42,137 nucleotides of DNA from Planctomycetota bacterium (GCA_016873255.1 VGXR01000018.1:1-42137), one strand, 5' to 3'; positions 1 to 9,214 are shown, counted from the stretch's first letter. Notes: generated by a model not told the origin, from the sequence alone. Translations and numbers: made by a program.

Positions 1-1
1 C

Positions 2-364
2 GACTACGACGACACGCAGTACGCGCTCGGGCTGATCGCCTACGAGGAGGACCGGCTGCCCGAGGCGGAGTCGCGGTTCCGCCGGGCGCTGTCCATCCTC
101 TCGGCCGGTGACGCCGCGGTGAACGCACGGGAGCGCGCCAAGAACCAGGCTCGCCTCGGTGACGTCCTCCTGCGGCGCGACCGATTGGCCGAGGCCGAGG
201 GCTGCTATCGCGAGGCGGTGCGGCTCTGGCCAACCCACGGCGAGGCGTGGTCGAAGCTCGCGCGCGTCCTCGACCGTCAGGGCCGCGCGGCCGAGGCGGA
301 CGCCGCGCGTGCCGAGCAGGCGCGGATCCGCGAACGCTCGCAGCCGGCCGAGGGCGCGCCGTGA
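2..364 (+). CDS. TPR-repeat protein, C-terminal part (5' end outside window)
   Basis: The reading frame is open from base 2 and ends at the TGA at 362-364, so only the last 120 codons are present. The translation has the helical TPR pattern: small and aromatic residues recur in units such as 'YALGLIAYEEDRLPEAESRFRRAL' split over two helices, then 'LGDVLLRRDRLAEAEGCYREAV' and 'AWSKLARVLDRQGRAAEA' . TPR proteins are protein-protein scaffolds, and no catalytic domain is visible here. The stop overlaps the GTG start of the following FG-GAP/ASPIC protein (GTGA), so the two are probably translated together. TPR plus ASPIC/UnbV pairs are common in planctomycetes and acidobacteria. The partner and role are unknown. 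Confidence 0.75.
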   Translation, partial: DYDDTQYALGLIAYEEDRLPEAESRFRRALSILSAGDAAVNARERAKNQARLGDVLLRRDRLAEAEGCYREAVRLWPTHGEAWSKLARVLDRQGRAAEADAARAEQARIRERSQPAEGAP

Positions 365-2031
365 TCCCGGCCGCGATGCTTGCTGCGCTGCTCCTCGCGC
401 AGGCCGGCGGCCCGATCCGCTTCGAGGACGTCACGGCCGCAAGCGGCGTCGACGCGGTGATGACCAGCGGCACCGTTCCCTCGAGGCAGATCCTCGAGGT
501 GAAGGGCGGCGGGCTGGCGCTCATCGACTTCGACGGCGACGGCGACCGGGACCTCTTCATGCCCAACGGCGCCACGATGGCCGATCCCGAGCGCGGCCCG
601 GGGGCGCGGCTCTTCGAGAACGTCGGCGGCCTCCGGTTCCGCGACGTCACGTCCGGGATGGGCGCGCGCCCGACGCGCTGGGGCTTCGGGTGCGCGGTGG
701 GCGACGTCGACGGCGATGGCCGCGACGATCTCTACGTCTGCTGCTATGGCCCCGACATCCTGCTTCGAAACGCCGGCGGCGGTCGCTTCGAGGACATCAC
801 GTCGAAGGCCGGCCTGGGCGACGCGGGCTGGTCGACGAGCGCGGCGTTCGCCGACCTCGACATGGACGGCGACCTCGACCTGTTCGTGGTCAACTACCTC
901 GACTTCGATCCCGCGCGGCCGCCGGCCCCGGCGCGCTTCAAGGGGATCGAGGTGATGGCCGGCCCGCGCGGGCTGCCCGCCCGTGCCGACCTGGTCTACG
1001 AGAACCTCGGCAACGGCACGTTCCGCGACGTGACCGCCGCATCCGGCGCATCCACGGCCATCGCCGGCTACGGACTCAACCTCGCGGTGGTGGACTTCGA
1101 CCGCGACGGGCGACCGGACGTCTTCGTCGCCAATGACTCCGAGCCCAACGCGCTCCTCATGAACCGCACCGAGCCGGGCGGCGCGCTCCGCTTCGAGGAG
1201 CGCGGGATGGCAAGCGGCATCGCCACCAACATCGACGGCGCCGGCCAGGCCACCATGGGGATCGCCATCGGCGACGTCGACGGCAACGGGTTCCCCGACG
1301 TCCTGACCACCAACTTCTCGAGCGACACTAACACGCTCCACCTCAACCTCGACGGACGCTTCTTCGACGACCGCACGGCGCAGTACGGCGTGGGCGCGCC
1401 CAGCCGCACGCTCGTGGGATGGGCGGCCGCGTTCGAGGACCTCGACCACGACGGCGCCGAGGACCTGGTGGTGTTCAACGGTCACGTGTACCCGCAGGCC
1501 TCCCGCGCGGCCATGGACTCCGACTACGAGGAGCCGCCGCTCGTGATGCGCCGCGCAGGCGCGCGCTTCGAGGTCCTCGCCGACCCGGGCCCCGGCCTGC
1601 TCGGCGCGCACCGCGACCGCACCGCGGTGTTCGACGACCTCGACGGCGACGGCGACGTGGACATCGTGGTCGGCGAGCTGAACGGCCCGGTGCGCGTCCT
1701 CCGCAATGCGCATGACGCGCCCGCCGACTGGGTCAAGGTGCGCCTGCGCGGCCCGGTGCCCGGCACGGCGCGCGGCATCGGCGCGCGCATCACGCTCCTG
1801 GCCGACGGGAAGGAACGCGCGCACCGCTGGATCTGGGCCGGCGGACCGTTCCAGAGCAACGCGTCGCCGGAGGCGCACTTCGGCGTCCCCGCCGCCTGGG
1901 GCGACCGGCTGGAGGTGCGCGTCGAGTGGCCTCGGTCGTCGGGTGGCGCCGCTCCGCCCGCGACCGTCGTGGCCGTACGGCGCGGTGCCTCCGCGGAGGT
2001 CACGCGGCCCGCGCCGTCACAGGAGCGGTGA
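361..2031 (+). CDS. Exported FG-GAP/VCBS repeat protein with C-terminal ASPIC/UnbV domain
   Basis: A protein of 556 residues from the GTG at 361, chosen because GTGA overlaps the upstream stop. An ATG at 376 is the alternative. A short hydrophobic N-terminus (MLAALLLAQAGG) suggests export. Seven calcium-binding-type loops of the FG-GAP/VCBS kind follow, for example DFDGDGDRDLF, DVDGDGRDDLYV, DLDMDGDLDLFV, DVDGNGFPDVLT and DLDGDGDVDIVV, as expected for a beta-propeller. The last ~100 residues (from ARGIGARITLLADG through ASPEAHFGVP to VRVEWP) match the ASPIC/UnbV domain. Such proteins are extracytoplasmic. Their biochemical function is not established, and adhesion or scaffolding is the usual guess. 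The 3' end overlaps the convergent cls gene by 15 bp. Confidence 0.88.
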   Translation: MIPAAMLAALLLAQAGGPIRFEDVTAASGVDAVMTSGTVPSRQILEVKGGGLALIDFDGDGDRDLFMPNGATMADPERGPGARLFENVGGLRFRDVTSGMGARPTRWGFGCAVGDVDGDGRDDLYVCCYGPDILLRNAGGGRFEDITSKAGLGDAGWSTSAAFADLDMDGDLDLFVVNYLDFDPARPPAPARFKGIEVMAGPRGLPARADLVYENLGNGTFRDVTAASGASTAIAGYGLNLAVVDFDRDGRPDVFVANDSEPNALLMNRTEPGGALRFEERGMASGIATNIDGAGQATMGIAIGDVDGNGFPDVLTTNFSSDTNTLHLNLDGRFFDDRTAQYGVGAPSRTLVGWAAAFEDLDHDGAEDLVVFNGHVYPQASRAAMDSDYEEPPLVMRRAGARFEVLADPGPGLLGAHRDRTAVFDDLDGDGDVDIVVGELNGPVRVLRNAHDAPADWVKVRLRGPVPGTARGIGARITLLADGKERAHRWIWAGGPFQSNASPEAHFGVPAAWGDRLEVRVEWPRSSGGAAPPATVVAVRRGASAEVTRPAPSQER

Positions 2032-3513
2032 GAGCAGGTTGGCCAGGTTCTCCCGGAACCTCGCCCAGCGCCCGCGGCGCTCCCAGGCGTTCGGGTCGAT
2101 GCGCACGCTGTCGGCGATGTACGAGTGCTGCAGCCGGCGCAGCTCGGCGGCGAAGGCATCGTCGTAGACCACGACGCTGGTCTCGAAGTTGATCTCGTAG
2201 CTCCGCCGGTCGAGGTTGGCCGTGGTGACGATGGCCAGCTCATCGTCCACCGAGACGGTCTTGGAGTGCAGGAATCCCTGCCGGTGCTCCCAGAGCTCGA
2301 CCCCCGCATTGAGGAGCCGCGCGTAGTTGGCGCGGCTCGCCAGCGCCGCCAGCAGGCTGTCGTTGGCGCGCGGCACGATGAGCGTGACCCGCACGCCCCG
2401 GCGTGCCGCCACCTCAAGCCCCGCGATGGTGGCGCTGTCGGGGATGAAGTAGGGCGTGCTCAGGACGATCTCCCGCCGCGCGAGCTGGATGGACGCCTGG
2501 ATCAGGTCGAGGACGACCGCATTCTCGAAGTTCGGGCCGCTCGGGATCACCTGCACCGGGATGCCGCCCGGCTGCAGGGCAGGGTGCCCGGGCACCTCGA
2601 TCCGGTCGCGCAGCCCCGCCTCCAGGCCCCAGTCCTCGAGGAACAGGATGTGCAGGTCGCGCACCACCGGGCCGCGGATGCGGATCCAGCTGTCGATGTA
2701 GGGATCGGCCTTCCCCAGCCGTCCGCCGGACTTGAAGTCCGGGTCGGCGACGTTGCGGCTGCCGGTCTGCGCGATGCAGCCGTCCACCACGATGAGCTTG
2801 CGGTGGTTGCGGATGTCGACGCGCGCGAAGACGACGCGGAGGACCGTCGCGGGCAGTGCCTCGACCACCTGCACCCCGGCCGCACGCAGCTCGCGGCACA
2901 GCGGGCTGCGCAGGAACGCACGCGAGCCGATGCCGTCGACGAGGAGGCGCGTGCATAGGCCGCGCCGGGCGGCGCGGCACAGCGCGTCGGCCACCCGCCG
3001 TCCGGTGGCATCGCACTCGAAGATGTAGAAGAGGGCGTCGGCGGAGGACCGCGCCGCGTCGATGTCCTCGGTCATCCAGCGTGCCTGCTCCTCCGGGTCG
3101 CCCGAGAGCTGCACCAGGTTGCCGTTGAGGACCGCCGGCGCGCCGGAGTTCTCCCCGAGGTGCGCCATCTGCGTGTCCACCGTGCTCATGTTGCCCGCGA
3201 GGACCCGCGGGTCCTTCCAGCCGGCGTCAAGCCCCTCCGCGGCACGGAGGATGCGTGCATGGCGGCGGCGGCGGACCGCGCCCACGCGGTTCTCGCCGAT
3301 CACCAGGTAGGTCAGGAACCCGAGCACGGGGAACGCGAACAGCGCCGCGATCCACGCCAGCGCGGCGCTGGGCCGCGTCCCCTTCTTCCAGACGATGCGG
3401 ATGCAGAGGAGGAAGTTGGTCGCATAGACGGCGACGACCAGCCAGCCGATGGCGTCTGCAAGGCCGTGCATCCCCAGCCAATCCCGCAGGAACTGGTCGA
3501 AGAGGCGGTCCAT
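2017..3513 (-). CDS. cls: Cardiolipin synthase (phospholipase D family)
   Basis: 498 residues, the usual bacterial Cls length. The N-terminus has two membrane segments (about residues 18-37 and 48-70, LAWIAALFAFPVLGFLTYLVIG) before the catalytic part. Two PLD HKD motifs are visible: NHRKLIVVDGCIAQTGSRN and FLHSKTVSVDD followed by TTANLDRRSYEINFE. Family knowledge: the enzyme transfers a phosphatidyl group between two phosphatidylglycerol molecules at the inner membrane, giving cardiolipin and glycerol. It is convergent with the upstream FG-GAP gene and lies 29 bp before greA. A related PLD-type phosphatidyltransferase cannot be excluded, but the two-TM N-terminus and YFIPD motif fit Cls. Confidence 0.92.
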   Translation of the reverse strand: MDRLFDQFLRDWLGMHGLADAIGWLVVAVYATNFLLCIRIVWKKGTRPSAALAWIAALFAFPVLGFLTYLVIGENRVGAVRRRRHARILRAAEGLDAGWKDPRVLAGNMSTVDTQMAHLGENSGAPAVLNGNLVQLSGDPEEQARWMTEDIDAARSSADALFYIFECDATGRRVADALCRAARRGLCTRLLVDGIGSRAFLRSPLCRELRAAGVQVVEALPATVLRVVFARVDIRNHRKLIVVDGCIAQTGSRNVADPDFKSGGRLGKADPYIDSWIRIRGPVVRDLHILFLEDWGLEAGLRDRIEVPGHPALQPGGIPVQVIPSGPNFENAVVLDLIQASIQLARREIVLSTPYFIPDSATIAGLEVAARRGVRVTLIVPRANDSLLAALASRANYARLLNAGVELWEHRQGFLHSKTVSVDDELAIVTTANLDRRSYEINFETSVVVYDDAFAAELRRLQHSYIADSVRIDPNAWERRGRWARFRENLANLLSPLL

Positions 3514-3542
3514 GGATCAGCGGCGGGCGCGCCCGCGCAGGG

Positions 3543-4007
3543 TCATTCGCAGATCTCGACGATCTCGAAGCGCTTCTCGCCCCTGGGCAGGTCGGCGCGG
3601 ATGGTCTCGCCGACGCGGGCCTTCATGAGGGCCACGCCGAGCGGGCTGCTCGAGGTCACCTCGATGTAGTCGCCGTCGTCGTCGGTCATGTTGCCCACCA
3701 GCTTGTACTTCTGCATCTTGCCGGTGGCGATGTCCTTCAGCCGCACGGTGGCGCCGAGGAACACCATGTCCTTCGGCACCGCCGAGTCGCCGGCCACCTG
3801 CGCGGTGCGGAGGCGCTGCTCGAGCTCGCGGATCTTGGCCTCGACCAGGCCCTGTTCCTCGCGGGCCGCGTGGTAGTCCGCGTTCTCCTTGAGGTCGCCG
3901 TTGGCGCGCGCCTCGGCGATGCGCTGCGAGATGAGCGGCCGCTCGGCGAACAGCTCCTTGAGCTGCTGCTCCATCTTCGCGCGGTCGCTGGGGGAGATGA
4001 TCTCCAT
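3543..4007 (-). CDS. greA: Transcription elongation factor GreA
   Basis: 154 residues starting [16 protein letters not shown] at the ATG ending at 4007. The frame stays open upstream, but family length and alignment fix this start. The N-terminal coiled coil carries the diagnostic [16 protein letters not shown] segment, whose acidic tip residues reach into the RNA polymerase secondary channel and stimulate cleavage of backtracked RNA. The C-terminal FKBP-like domain has [16 protein letters not shown], matching GreA. No clear Shine-Dalgarno precedes the ATG. The leader holds two direct copies of GCCCGGGGC (4015-4023 and 4026-4034), and a third copy at 4060-4068 lies inside the upstream gene. 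The gene follows a small membrane protein gene on the same strand. Confidence 0.96.
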   Translation of the reverse strand: MEIISPSDRAKMEQQLKELFAERPLISQRIAEARANGDLKENADYHAAREEQGLVEAKIRELEQRLRTAQVAGDSAVPKDMVFLGATVRLKDIATGKMQKYKLVGNMTDDDGDYIEVTSSSPLGVALMKARVGETIRADLPRGEKRFEIVEICE

Positions 4008-4044
4008 GGCAACTGCCCGGGGCTCGCCCGGGGCTTGCCAAATG

Positions 4045-4692
4045 CTATCGGAACGCATTGCCCGGGGCAACCGCGGCGGCACCGGGCCGGTCGCGGAGCG
4101 CGAGCGCCCAGCATGCGGCCGCGAGCGCCCACGGCCATGCGGCCATCGCCCACTGGACGTTCGTCGATCCGCCTGCGCCGAGCGGCGCCAGCGCGATGAG
4201 GGCCGCGAACGGGCCGAGGACCTCGGGCACGGGCGCCCCCACGCCCGCGGCATCGAGGAGTGCGCCGGCGATGGCTGCCTCGGCGACGGCAATCGCCCAG
4301 ATCCACCGCGGCCGGGCACGCTGCGTCGCGAGCGCCACGCAGGCGCCCGCGCAGCAGGTCCACCCGCACAGGAGGGCGTCGATCGCGAGCGCGCGCTCGA
4401 GCGACCACGAGGTCACCAGGTGGGTCGGCCAGAAGATCGCCTGCAGCAGGACAAGCAGCGTGACGGTGTCGAGGGCCGCGCGGCGCGCGCCGAACGCGCC
4501 CTGCACGAGCGTGATCCGCCCGACGGGCCACAGCACGCAGCCGCCGAAGGCAAGGAGCGCGAGGAACGTGCGGACCTCCGGGGTATACGCCCCGCTCGTG
4601 GGCTGGATGGGCGTGCGCGCACCCACGGTCGTCGCGAAGCCCGCGACGATCCACAGGATCGCCAGCGCGGCCATTCCTCGGGGGAGCGGCAT
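4045..4692 (-). CDS. Hypothetical multi-pass membrane protein
   Basis: 215 residues with at least five hydrophobic stretches: [70 protein letters not shown] and [13 protein letters not shown], then a last one near [18 protein letters not shown]. No family motif is recognised and there are no conserved charged clusters pointing to transport. It sits between the ftsQ-like gene (28 bp upstream) and greA (37 bp downstream) on the same strand, so it may be the tail of the envelope operon. The imperfect palindrome TTGCCCGGGGCAA at 4058-4070 falls in its last codons. Confidence 0.7.
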   Translation of the reverse strand: MPLPRGMAALAILWIVAGFATTVGARTPIQPTSGAYTPEVRTFLALLAFGGCVLWPVGRITLVQGAFGARRAALDTVTLLVLLQAIFWPTHLVTSWSLERALAIDALLCGWTCCAGACVALATQRARPRWIWAIAVAEAAIAGALLDAAGVGAPVPEVLGPFAALIALAPLGAGGSTNVQWAMAAWPWALAAACWALALRDRPGAAAVAPGNAFR

Positions 4693-4720
4693 GGGATCGA
4701 TGCTATCGCGCCGTCGCCCC

Positions 4721-5569
4721 TCAGTGGCCGACGATCACGTCGCCGCGCAGGTCGAGCGCCTCGCGCGCGCCGCCGTCGATGTGGCCGGTCCGGTCGAACG
4801 CCGCCTGCAGCGCGGCGACCTTCTGCATGGCAGGGACCTCGGCCGCCGATTCCTTGCCGGGCGCGCACCCCCACACGATGGCGCACCCGCGGTCGCTCCG
4901 CAGCCGGAGCAGGCCGTCCGACGACCACCCCGACATGTCCACCGCCGCGATCTGCCACCGCCAGGGGCGGTCGATCACCGAGGCGATCATCGCGAGCGCC
5001 GCGGAGACCTCGTCGCTCTTCCAGGTTCCGCCGAACTCGGCGGGGCGCGACGCGGCGACGCCCTTGATCCGCAGGAGCCTCGGTCCCTTGCCGGCCGGGT
5101 AGGAGCGCGGGAGCAGCCTGCCGCGCGTGTCCACGAGGTGCTCGCCGTCGCCGTCGCACACCAGCGCGAAGGGCACGGCCCAGGTTCCCTCGACGATGAC
5201 CTCGTCGACGTCGGAGCGCCGCACCTGCGCCACCGACGTCATCCAGCCGCTTCGCGCCACGGCGTCGCGCGCGGCCGCGAGGCCGTCGCGGTCGAACGGG
5301 CTGGCGGCGATCGACTTCACGACGCTGCGCTCGATGGCCGAGCGCTCGTCCTTGGGGAGCCAGCGCGGCTCGTCCTTCAGCACCACGCGCACCGGGGACG
5401 GCAGCGGCGCCGCCGCGGTCCGCTCGACGAGGCGGGGAACCCACACCACGAGGCCCGCCGCGACGGTCCCGAGCGCGATGCCCCACAGTGCGCCGGGCGC
5501 CCAGCCCGGGAGGAACGAGGGGAGGGAACCGGTTCCGGTGCAGTCGGACGACTTCGTGCTCTTGGCCAT
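4721..5569 (-). CDS. ftsQ: FtsQ/DivIB-like cell-division protein (divergent)
   Basis: 282 residues from MAKSTKSSDCTG. One membrane span near the N-terminus (about residues 24-47, APGALWGIALGTVAAGLVVWVP) is followed by a periplasmic part. That part contains a POTRA-like stretch (VVLKDEPRWLPKDERSAIERSVVKSI...), a VRRSDVDEVIVEGTWAVPFALV segment resembling the FtsQ 'WP-P..L.V.V.E..PVA' strand, and LVDTRGRLLPRSY, like the FtsQ 'LVD..G..F' motif. It is the last gene of murC-murB-ddl-X, exactly where ftsQ usually lies. FtsQ links early and late divisome proteins in the inner membrane. The call rests on topology, position and weak motifs. If the organism lacks FtsZ, the role could differ. Confidence 0.72.
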   Translation of the reverse strand: MAKSTKSSDCTGTGSLPSFLPGWAPGALWGIALGTVAAGLVVWVPRLVERTAAAPLPSPVRVVLKDEPRWLPKDERSAIERSVVKSIAASPFDRDGLAAARDAVARSGWMTSVAQVRRSDVDEVIVEGTWAVPFALVCDGDGEHLVDTRGRLLPRSYPAGKGPRLLRIKGVAASRPAEFGGTWKSDEVSAALAMIASVIDRPWRWQIAAVDMSGWSSDGLLRLRSDRGCAIVWGCAPGKESAAEVPAMQKVAALQAAFDRTGHIDGGAREALDLRGDVIVGH

Positions 5570-5631
5570 GCGACCGGATTCATCGGCACGGGCGTGCGTG
5601 CCGGGCCAATAGTCCGGGTCGCCGCGTCTGC

Positions 5632-6591
5632 TCAGGCGGCTCGGCGCCGGGCGGCGGCGCGTGCGATGGCGCGGGCCACCAGCCGCGCGACCAGCGACTC
5701 CATGGGGAGCCCGGCATGGCGGGCTGCCTTCGGGACCAGCGAGTGGTCGGTGAAGCCCGGCATGGTGTTGATCTCGAGGAACCACGGCCCGCGCGCATCG
5801 AGCATGAAGTCGGCCCGGGCAACGTCCCGGCAGCCCAGCGCATGCCAGGCCGCCCGCGTGAACGCCTGCACCGCCTCGGCCGCGCCCTCGGGGAGCGCCG
5901 GGTCGAGCAGGTACTGCGTATCGTCGCGGTTGTACTTGGCCTCGTAGTCGTACGTGCCCTCGCGCGGGCGGATCTCGATGATCGGCAGGCACTCGCCGTC
6001 GACGATGCCGACGGTCAGCTCGCGGCCCTCGATGTACTCCTCCGCGAGGATCCGGCCGCGGCGCGGCTCAAGCTCCAGGCGCGCGCGCATGACCGCCTGC
6101 ACCGATCGGCAGATGCGCAGGTCCACGCTCGAGCCGTCGTCCGCGGGCTTGAGCACCACGGGGCACTCGAGCGCGAACTCCGCGCCGACCTGCAGCTCCT
6201 GGGCGCGCGGCGTGGGCACGCCGAGCTCGGCCACGAGCGCCTTGGTGGCGACCTTGTCCATCGCGATGCGCGCCGCGCGCGGGCCGCTGCCGACATAGGG
6301 CCGCCCGTCGGCCTCGAGCAGCTCCTGCAGCGGTCCGCCCTCGCCCCACGAGCCATGGAGCACCGGGAACACCACCTGGCCGGGCATCGCGCGCAGCTCC
6401 TCGAGCCCCGGGCGGTCGATCGCCACCTCGTGCACGCCGATCCCCGCGCGCCGCAGCGCGTCGGCGACCATCGCGCCCGAGCGGAGGCTGACCTCGCGCT
6501 CGGCATCGGGTCCCCCCTTCAGGACCAGCACCTGCGTTCCCTGCGGGACCACCGGCGACCCCTGCGAAATGATGTCGGACGTCGGGCTCAT
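5632..6591 (-). CDS. ddl: D-alanine--D-alanine ligase
   Basis: 319 residues from MSPTSDIISQG. The start is fixed by an almost perfect Shine-Dalgarno four bases upstream. The N-domain has LVLKGGPDAEREVSLRSG, the ATP-grasp part has HGSWGEGGPLQELLE, VVLKPADDGSSVDL and EEYIEGRELTVGIVDGE, and the C-terminus has FLEINTMPGFTDHSLVPKAA, the metal/D-Ala binding end of Ddl. It makes the D-Ala-D-Ala dipeptide from ATP and two D-alanines for peptidoglycan in the cytosol. The variant GEGGPLQE replaces the commoner GEDGTIQG. It lies between murB and the ftsQ-like gene on the same strand and is presumably co-transcribed. Confidence 0.95.
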   Translation of the reverse strand: MSPTSDIISQGSPVVPQGTQVLVLKGGPDAEREVSLRSGAMVADALRRAGIGVHEVAIDRPGLEELRAMPGQVVFPVLHGSWGEGGPLQELLEADGRPYVGSGPRAARIAMDKVATKALVAELGVPTPRAQELQVGAEFALECPVVLKPADDGSSVDLRICRSVQAVMRARLELEPRRGRILAEEYIEGRELTVGIVDGECLPIIEIRPREGTYDYEAKYNRDDTQYLLDPALPEGAAEAVQAFTRAAWHALGCRDVARADFMLDARGPWFLEINTMPGFTDHSLVPKAARHAGLPMESLVARLVARAIARAAARRRAA

Positions 6592-6595
6592 GCGC

Positions 6596-6603
6596 ACCTC
6601 CTT
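6596..6603 (-). promoter_or_regulatory. Strong Shine-Dalgarno of ddl
   Basis: Read on the minus strand the bases are AAGGAGGT, complementary to the 16S 3' end over eight bases, with a 4-nt spacer (GCGC) before the ddl ATG. It decides the start of an ORF that otherwise stays open about 140 codons further upstream. Most other starts in the window have weak or no SD, so this one is exceptional. Confidence 0.85.
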
Positions 6604-6647
6604 GCGTTCGCCGGCGGGCCGATCCGTGGCCCGCGTGCCGCGTGCGG

Positions 6648-7601
6648 TCACTCCCCGCCGCGGCTCCAGAAGACTACCTCGCGCTCGAGCCGGATGCCCG
6701 TGCGCCGGAACGTCTCGTCGGCGACCGTCGCCGCGAGCTCCGCGACGTCGGCGGCGCGGGCCCCCGGGTCGACGCAGATGAAGTTGCCGTGCTGCTCGCT
6801 GACGAATGCGCCGCCGACCCGCGTGCCCTTGAGTCCTGCGCGGTCGATGAGGAGGCCGGCGCTCACGCGCTGGTTCGTCGCGGGGTCGACCGGGTTGCGG
6901 TACATGCAGCCGGCGCTGTGCGCGGCCAGCGGCTGGACGCTTGCCTTGTAGGCGCTGACCTCCTTGCAGCGGGCGCGCAGCGCGACTGGATCGGCGGCGT
7001 GCAGCGCAAGCACCGCCCACGTGACGATGCCCGGCGGGAGGTCCGAGTGCCGGTACCCGAAGTTCAGGTCCGCGGCGCCGTAGGTGCGCTCCTCGCCGTC
7101 AAGTCCCACCACGCCGACCGCGCGCACCACGTCGCCGATGGCGCCGAACTTCCCGCCGGCGTTCATGCGGAGGGCGCCGCCGATGCTCGCCGGGATGCCG
7201 ATCAGCGGCTCGAGCCCGCTCAGGCCCGCGCCGGTGGTCTCGCGGATGGTCTTGCCGAGGTCGCGGCCGCCGCCGACCCGGGCCGCGGTGACCGGGCCCT
7301 CCGCGTTGAGCTGCAGCGCGACGAAGCACTCCGCGTCGAGCAGGATCACCACGCCCTCGACGCCCTCGTCGGCCACCAGCAGGTTGGCGCCGGAGCCGAG
7401 CACGCGCACGCGCACGCCGTTGCGGTGGCACCGGCGGAGCAGGGTGGCGAGCGCCTCCGCCGTCCGCGGCCGGACCAGCGCGTCCGCCGGGCCGCCCACG
7501 CCGTACCAGGTCCGCTGCGCGAGCGGCGCGTCGAGCTCGACGTCCACGTCGAGGTCGGCGAAGAGCGAGGTGCTTCCGAGCGGCGAGGTCGCCATCGTCA
7601 T
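6648..7601 (-). CDS. murB: UDP-N-acetylenolpyruvoylglucosamine reductase
   Basis: 317 residues. The start ATG (7599-7601) overlaps the murC stop as ATGA. FAD-binding features are visible: TWYGVGGPADALVRP (res 31-45), LGSGANLLVADEGVEGVVI, GLSGLEPLIGIPASIGGALRMNAG (res ~126-149) and FGYRHSDL. The enzyme reduces UDP-GlcNAc-enolpyruvate to UDP-MurNAc with NADPH. In the motif that normally reads SAG-Ser-xFKNP, this protein has SAGCMYRNP, so residue 232, the position of the usual proton-donating Ser, is Cys. The terminal Glu region (GIRLEREVVFW) is present. It belongs to the murC-murB-ddl cluster. Confidence 0.95.
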   Translation of the reverse strand: MTMATSPLGSTSLFADLDVDVELDAPLAQRTWYGVGGPADALVRPRTAEALATLLRRCHRNGVRVRVLGSGANLLVADEGVEGVVILLDAECFVALQLNAEGPVTAARVGGGRDLGKTIRETTGAGLSGLEPLIGIPASIGGALRMNAGGKFGAIGDVVRAVGVVGLDGEERTYGAADLNFGYRHSDLPPGIVTWAVLALHAADPVALRARCKEVSAYKASVQPLAAHSAGCMYRNPVDPATNQRVSAGLLIDRAGLKGTRVGGAFVSEQHGNFICVDPGARAADVAELAATVADETFRRTGIRLEREVVFWSRGGE

Positions 7602-9085
7602 CGCGCGGCCCCGTTGGCGCGCCCGAGGAACGAGTGGCCGATCTTCCAGACGGGGCCCGCGCCCATCACCACGACGAGGTCGCCGTCGGCCGCCATCACC
7701 TCGAGCTGCTCCACGATGGCATCGAACGGATAGAGGTGCATCGCGGCGACGCCGCGCGCGCGCAGGCGGTCCACCAGGTCCGAGGCGCTCACCTTCGTGC
7801 GCTCCTCCTCGCTGTCGCGGACGAAGTAGATGTCGGGGACGATCACCACGTCGGCCTGCGAGAAGCTCTTCGCGAAGTGCTCGAGCAGGAAGCGCGTGCG
7901 GCTGTGCTGGTGCGGCTGGAAGACGCAGATGAGGCGCTTGGGCTCGAAGCGCGTGCGCAGCGCCTTGAGCGTGGCCTCGCACTCGGTCGGGTGGTGGCCG
8001 TAGTCGTCGAACACCGTGACCGAGCCGCCGTGGCGCATGGTGCGGTCGCCGAGGCACTGCATGCGGCGGTCGACGCCCATGAAGCCGCCGAGCGCCTCGC
8101 CGATGGCGCGCCACTCGCACCCGAGCCAGTGAGCGATGATCGCGGCGGCCGCGCCGTTGAGCGCCATGTGGTCGCCGGGGATCTGGCTGCTCCAGCTGCA
8201 GACGGCGTTCCCGCCGACGAGCACCGTGCTCTGCCCGGTGCGCGGGTCGTACTGCACGTGGAAGTCGGCGCTCGGCGCCCAGCCGAAGGTGCTCACCGCG
8301 CAGCGCAGGCCGCTCGCCACGTCGCGGCGGTGCGCGCCGTCGGCGGCGATGAGCAGCCTGCCGCCGTGCTCGGCGTCGGGCAGCAGCGCGGCGAACTCGT
8401 GGAACGCCTTGACGATGTTCTCGAGGTTGCCGTAGATCTCGAGGTGGTCCTCCTCGACGTTGTTGATGAGGCCGATGACCGGGCGGTGGTGGTGGAAGCT
8501 GCGGTTGAACTCGCACGCCTCGGCCACCATGATGCCGGGCCGGCCGCGCATCGGGCCGGCCGGTATCGCGTCCGCGCCCGTGCGGCTGCCGCCGCCGATC
8601 TGCGTGCACGTCGCGCCCACGATGAGGCTCGGGTCCAGTCCGCACTGGATGAGGATGTGCGAGAGCATCGAGGTGGTCGAGCTCTTGCCGTGCGTGCCCG
8701 CGATGCTGACGCCCGTGCGGCCGCGCTGCACCAGCCCGACGCCCTTTGCGTAGCTCACCACCTCGATGCCGCGCCGGAGCGCCTCCTCGTACTCGGGGTG
8801 GTCCTTCCTGATGGCCGCGCTCGCGATGACGAGGTCGCACGGCGCGGTCACCTGCTCCGCGGCATGCCCGATGCGCACGGTGATGCCGTCGGCCTCGAGG
8901 GCCTCGGTGGCGGCGCTCGGCTCGCGGTCGCTGCCGCAGACGATGGCCCCGCGGCGCTTCAGCATGTGGGCAAGCCCGCTCATCCCGGAGCCGCCGATGC
9001 CGATCAGCCAGACGCGCCGGCCCGCGAAGTCGGGGACCTCCTGTTCGGCAAGGCTCGGTCCGGTGCTTTCGAACAGCGTGGGCAT
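7598..9085 (-). CDS. murC: UDP-N-acetylmuramate--L-alanine ligase
   Basis: 495 residues from MPTLFESTGPSL. A GTG at 9118 is a possible longer start, and a GGAGGTGA stretch near it has no well-spaced start codon. The Rossmann entry motif is WLIGIGGSGMSGLAHMLKRRG (res ~26-46, split), the Mur ligase ATP loop is GTHGKSSTT (res 130-138), and the C-terminal MurC hallmark DDYGHHPTE is present, as is FQPHQHSRT. It adds L-Ala to UDP-MurNAc using ATP in the cytosol. It is the first gene of the cluster and is divergent from the sigma-54 regulator gene, so its promoter must lie within 9086-9229. Confidence 0.96.
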   Translation of the reverse strand: MPTLFESTGPSLAEQEVPDFAGRRVWLIGIGGSGMSGLAHMLKRRGAIVCGSDREPSAATEALEADGITVRIGHAAEQVTAPCDLVIASAAIRKDHPEYEEALRRGIEVVSYAKGVGLVQRGRTGVSIAGTHGKSSTTSMLSHILIQCGLDPSLIVGATCTQIGGGSRTGADAIPAGPMRGRPGIMVAEACEFNRSFHHHRPVIGLINNVEEDHLEIYGNLENIVKAFHEFAALLPDAEHGGRLLIAADGAHRRDVASGLRCAVSTFGWAPSADFHVQYDPRTGQSTVLVGGNAVCSWSSQIPGDHMALNGAAAAIIAHWLGCEWRAIGEALGGFMGVDRRMQCLGDRTMRHGGSVTVFDDYGHHPTECEATLKALRTRFEPKRLICVFQPHQHSRTRFLLEHFAKSFSQADVVIVPDIYFVRDSEEERTKVSASDLVDRLRARGVAAMHLYPFDAIVEQLEVMAADGDLVVVMGAGPVWKIGHSFLGRANGAAR

Positions 9086-9214
9086 GACGGGTGCGGCGAC
9101 GATGTCAGGGTCGTTCACCTCCACGATATCGGCAGGTGGCCCGGAAAACCCGCATCGTTTTGGCCCGGGAGGCGATCTTTCCGGCCAGTGCGGGGGCGCC
9201 CGTCCGCAGGGAAG

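Noticed and set aside
9085-9118. Longer MurC from a GTG at 9118
   Set aside because: The GGAGGTGA stretch overlaps that GTG instead of preceding it, and the extra residues (NDPDIVAAPV) do not match MurC. Kept only as an alternative.
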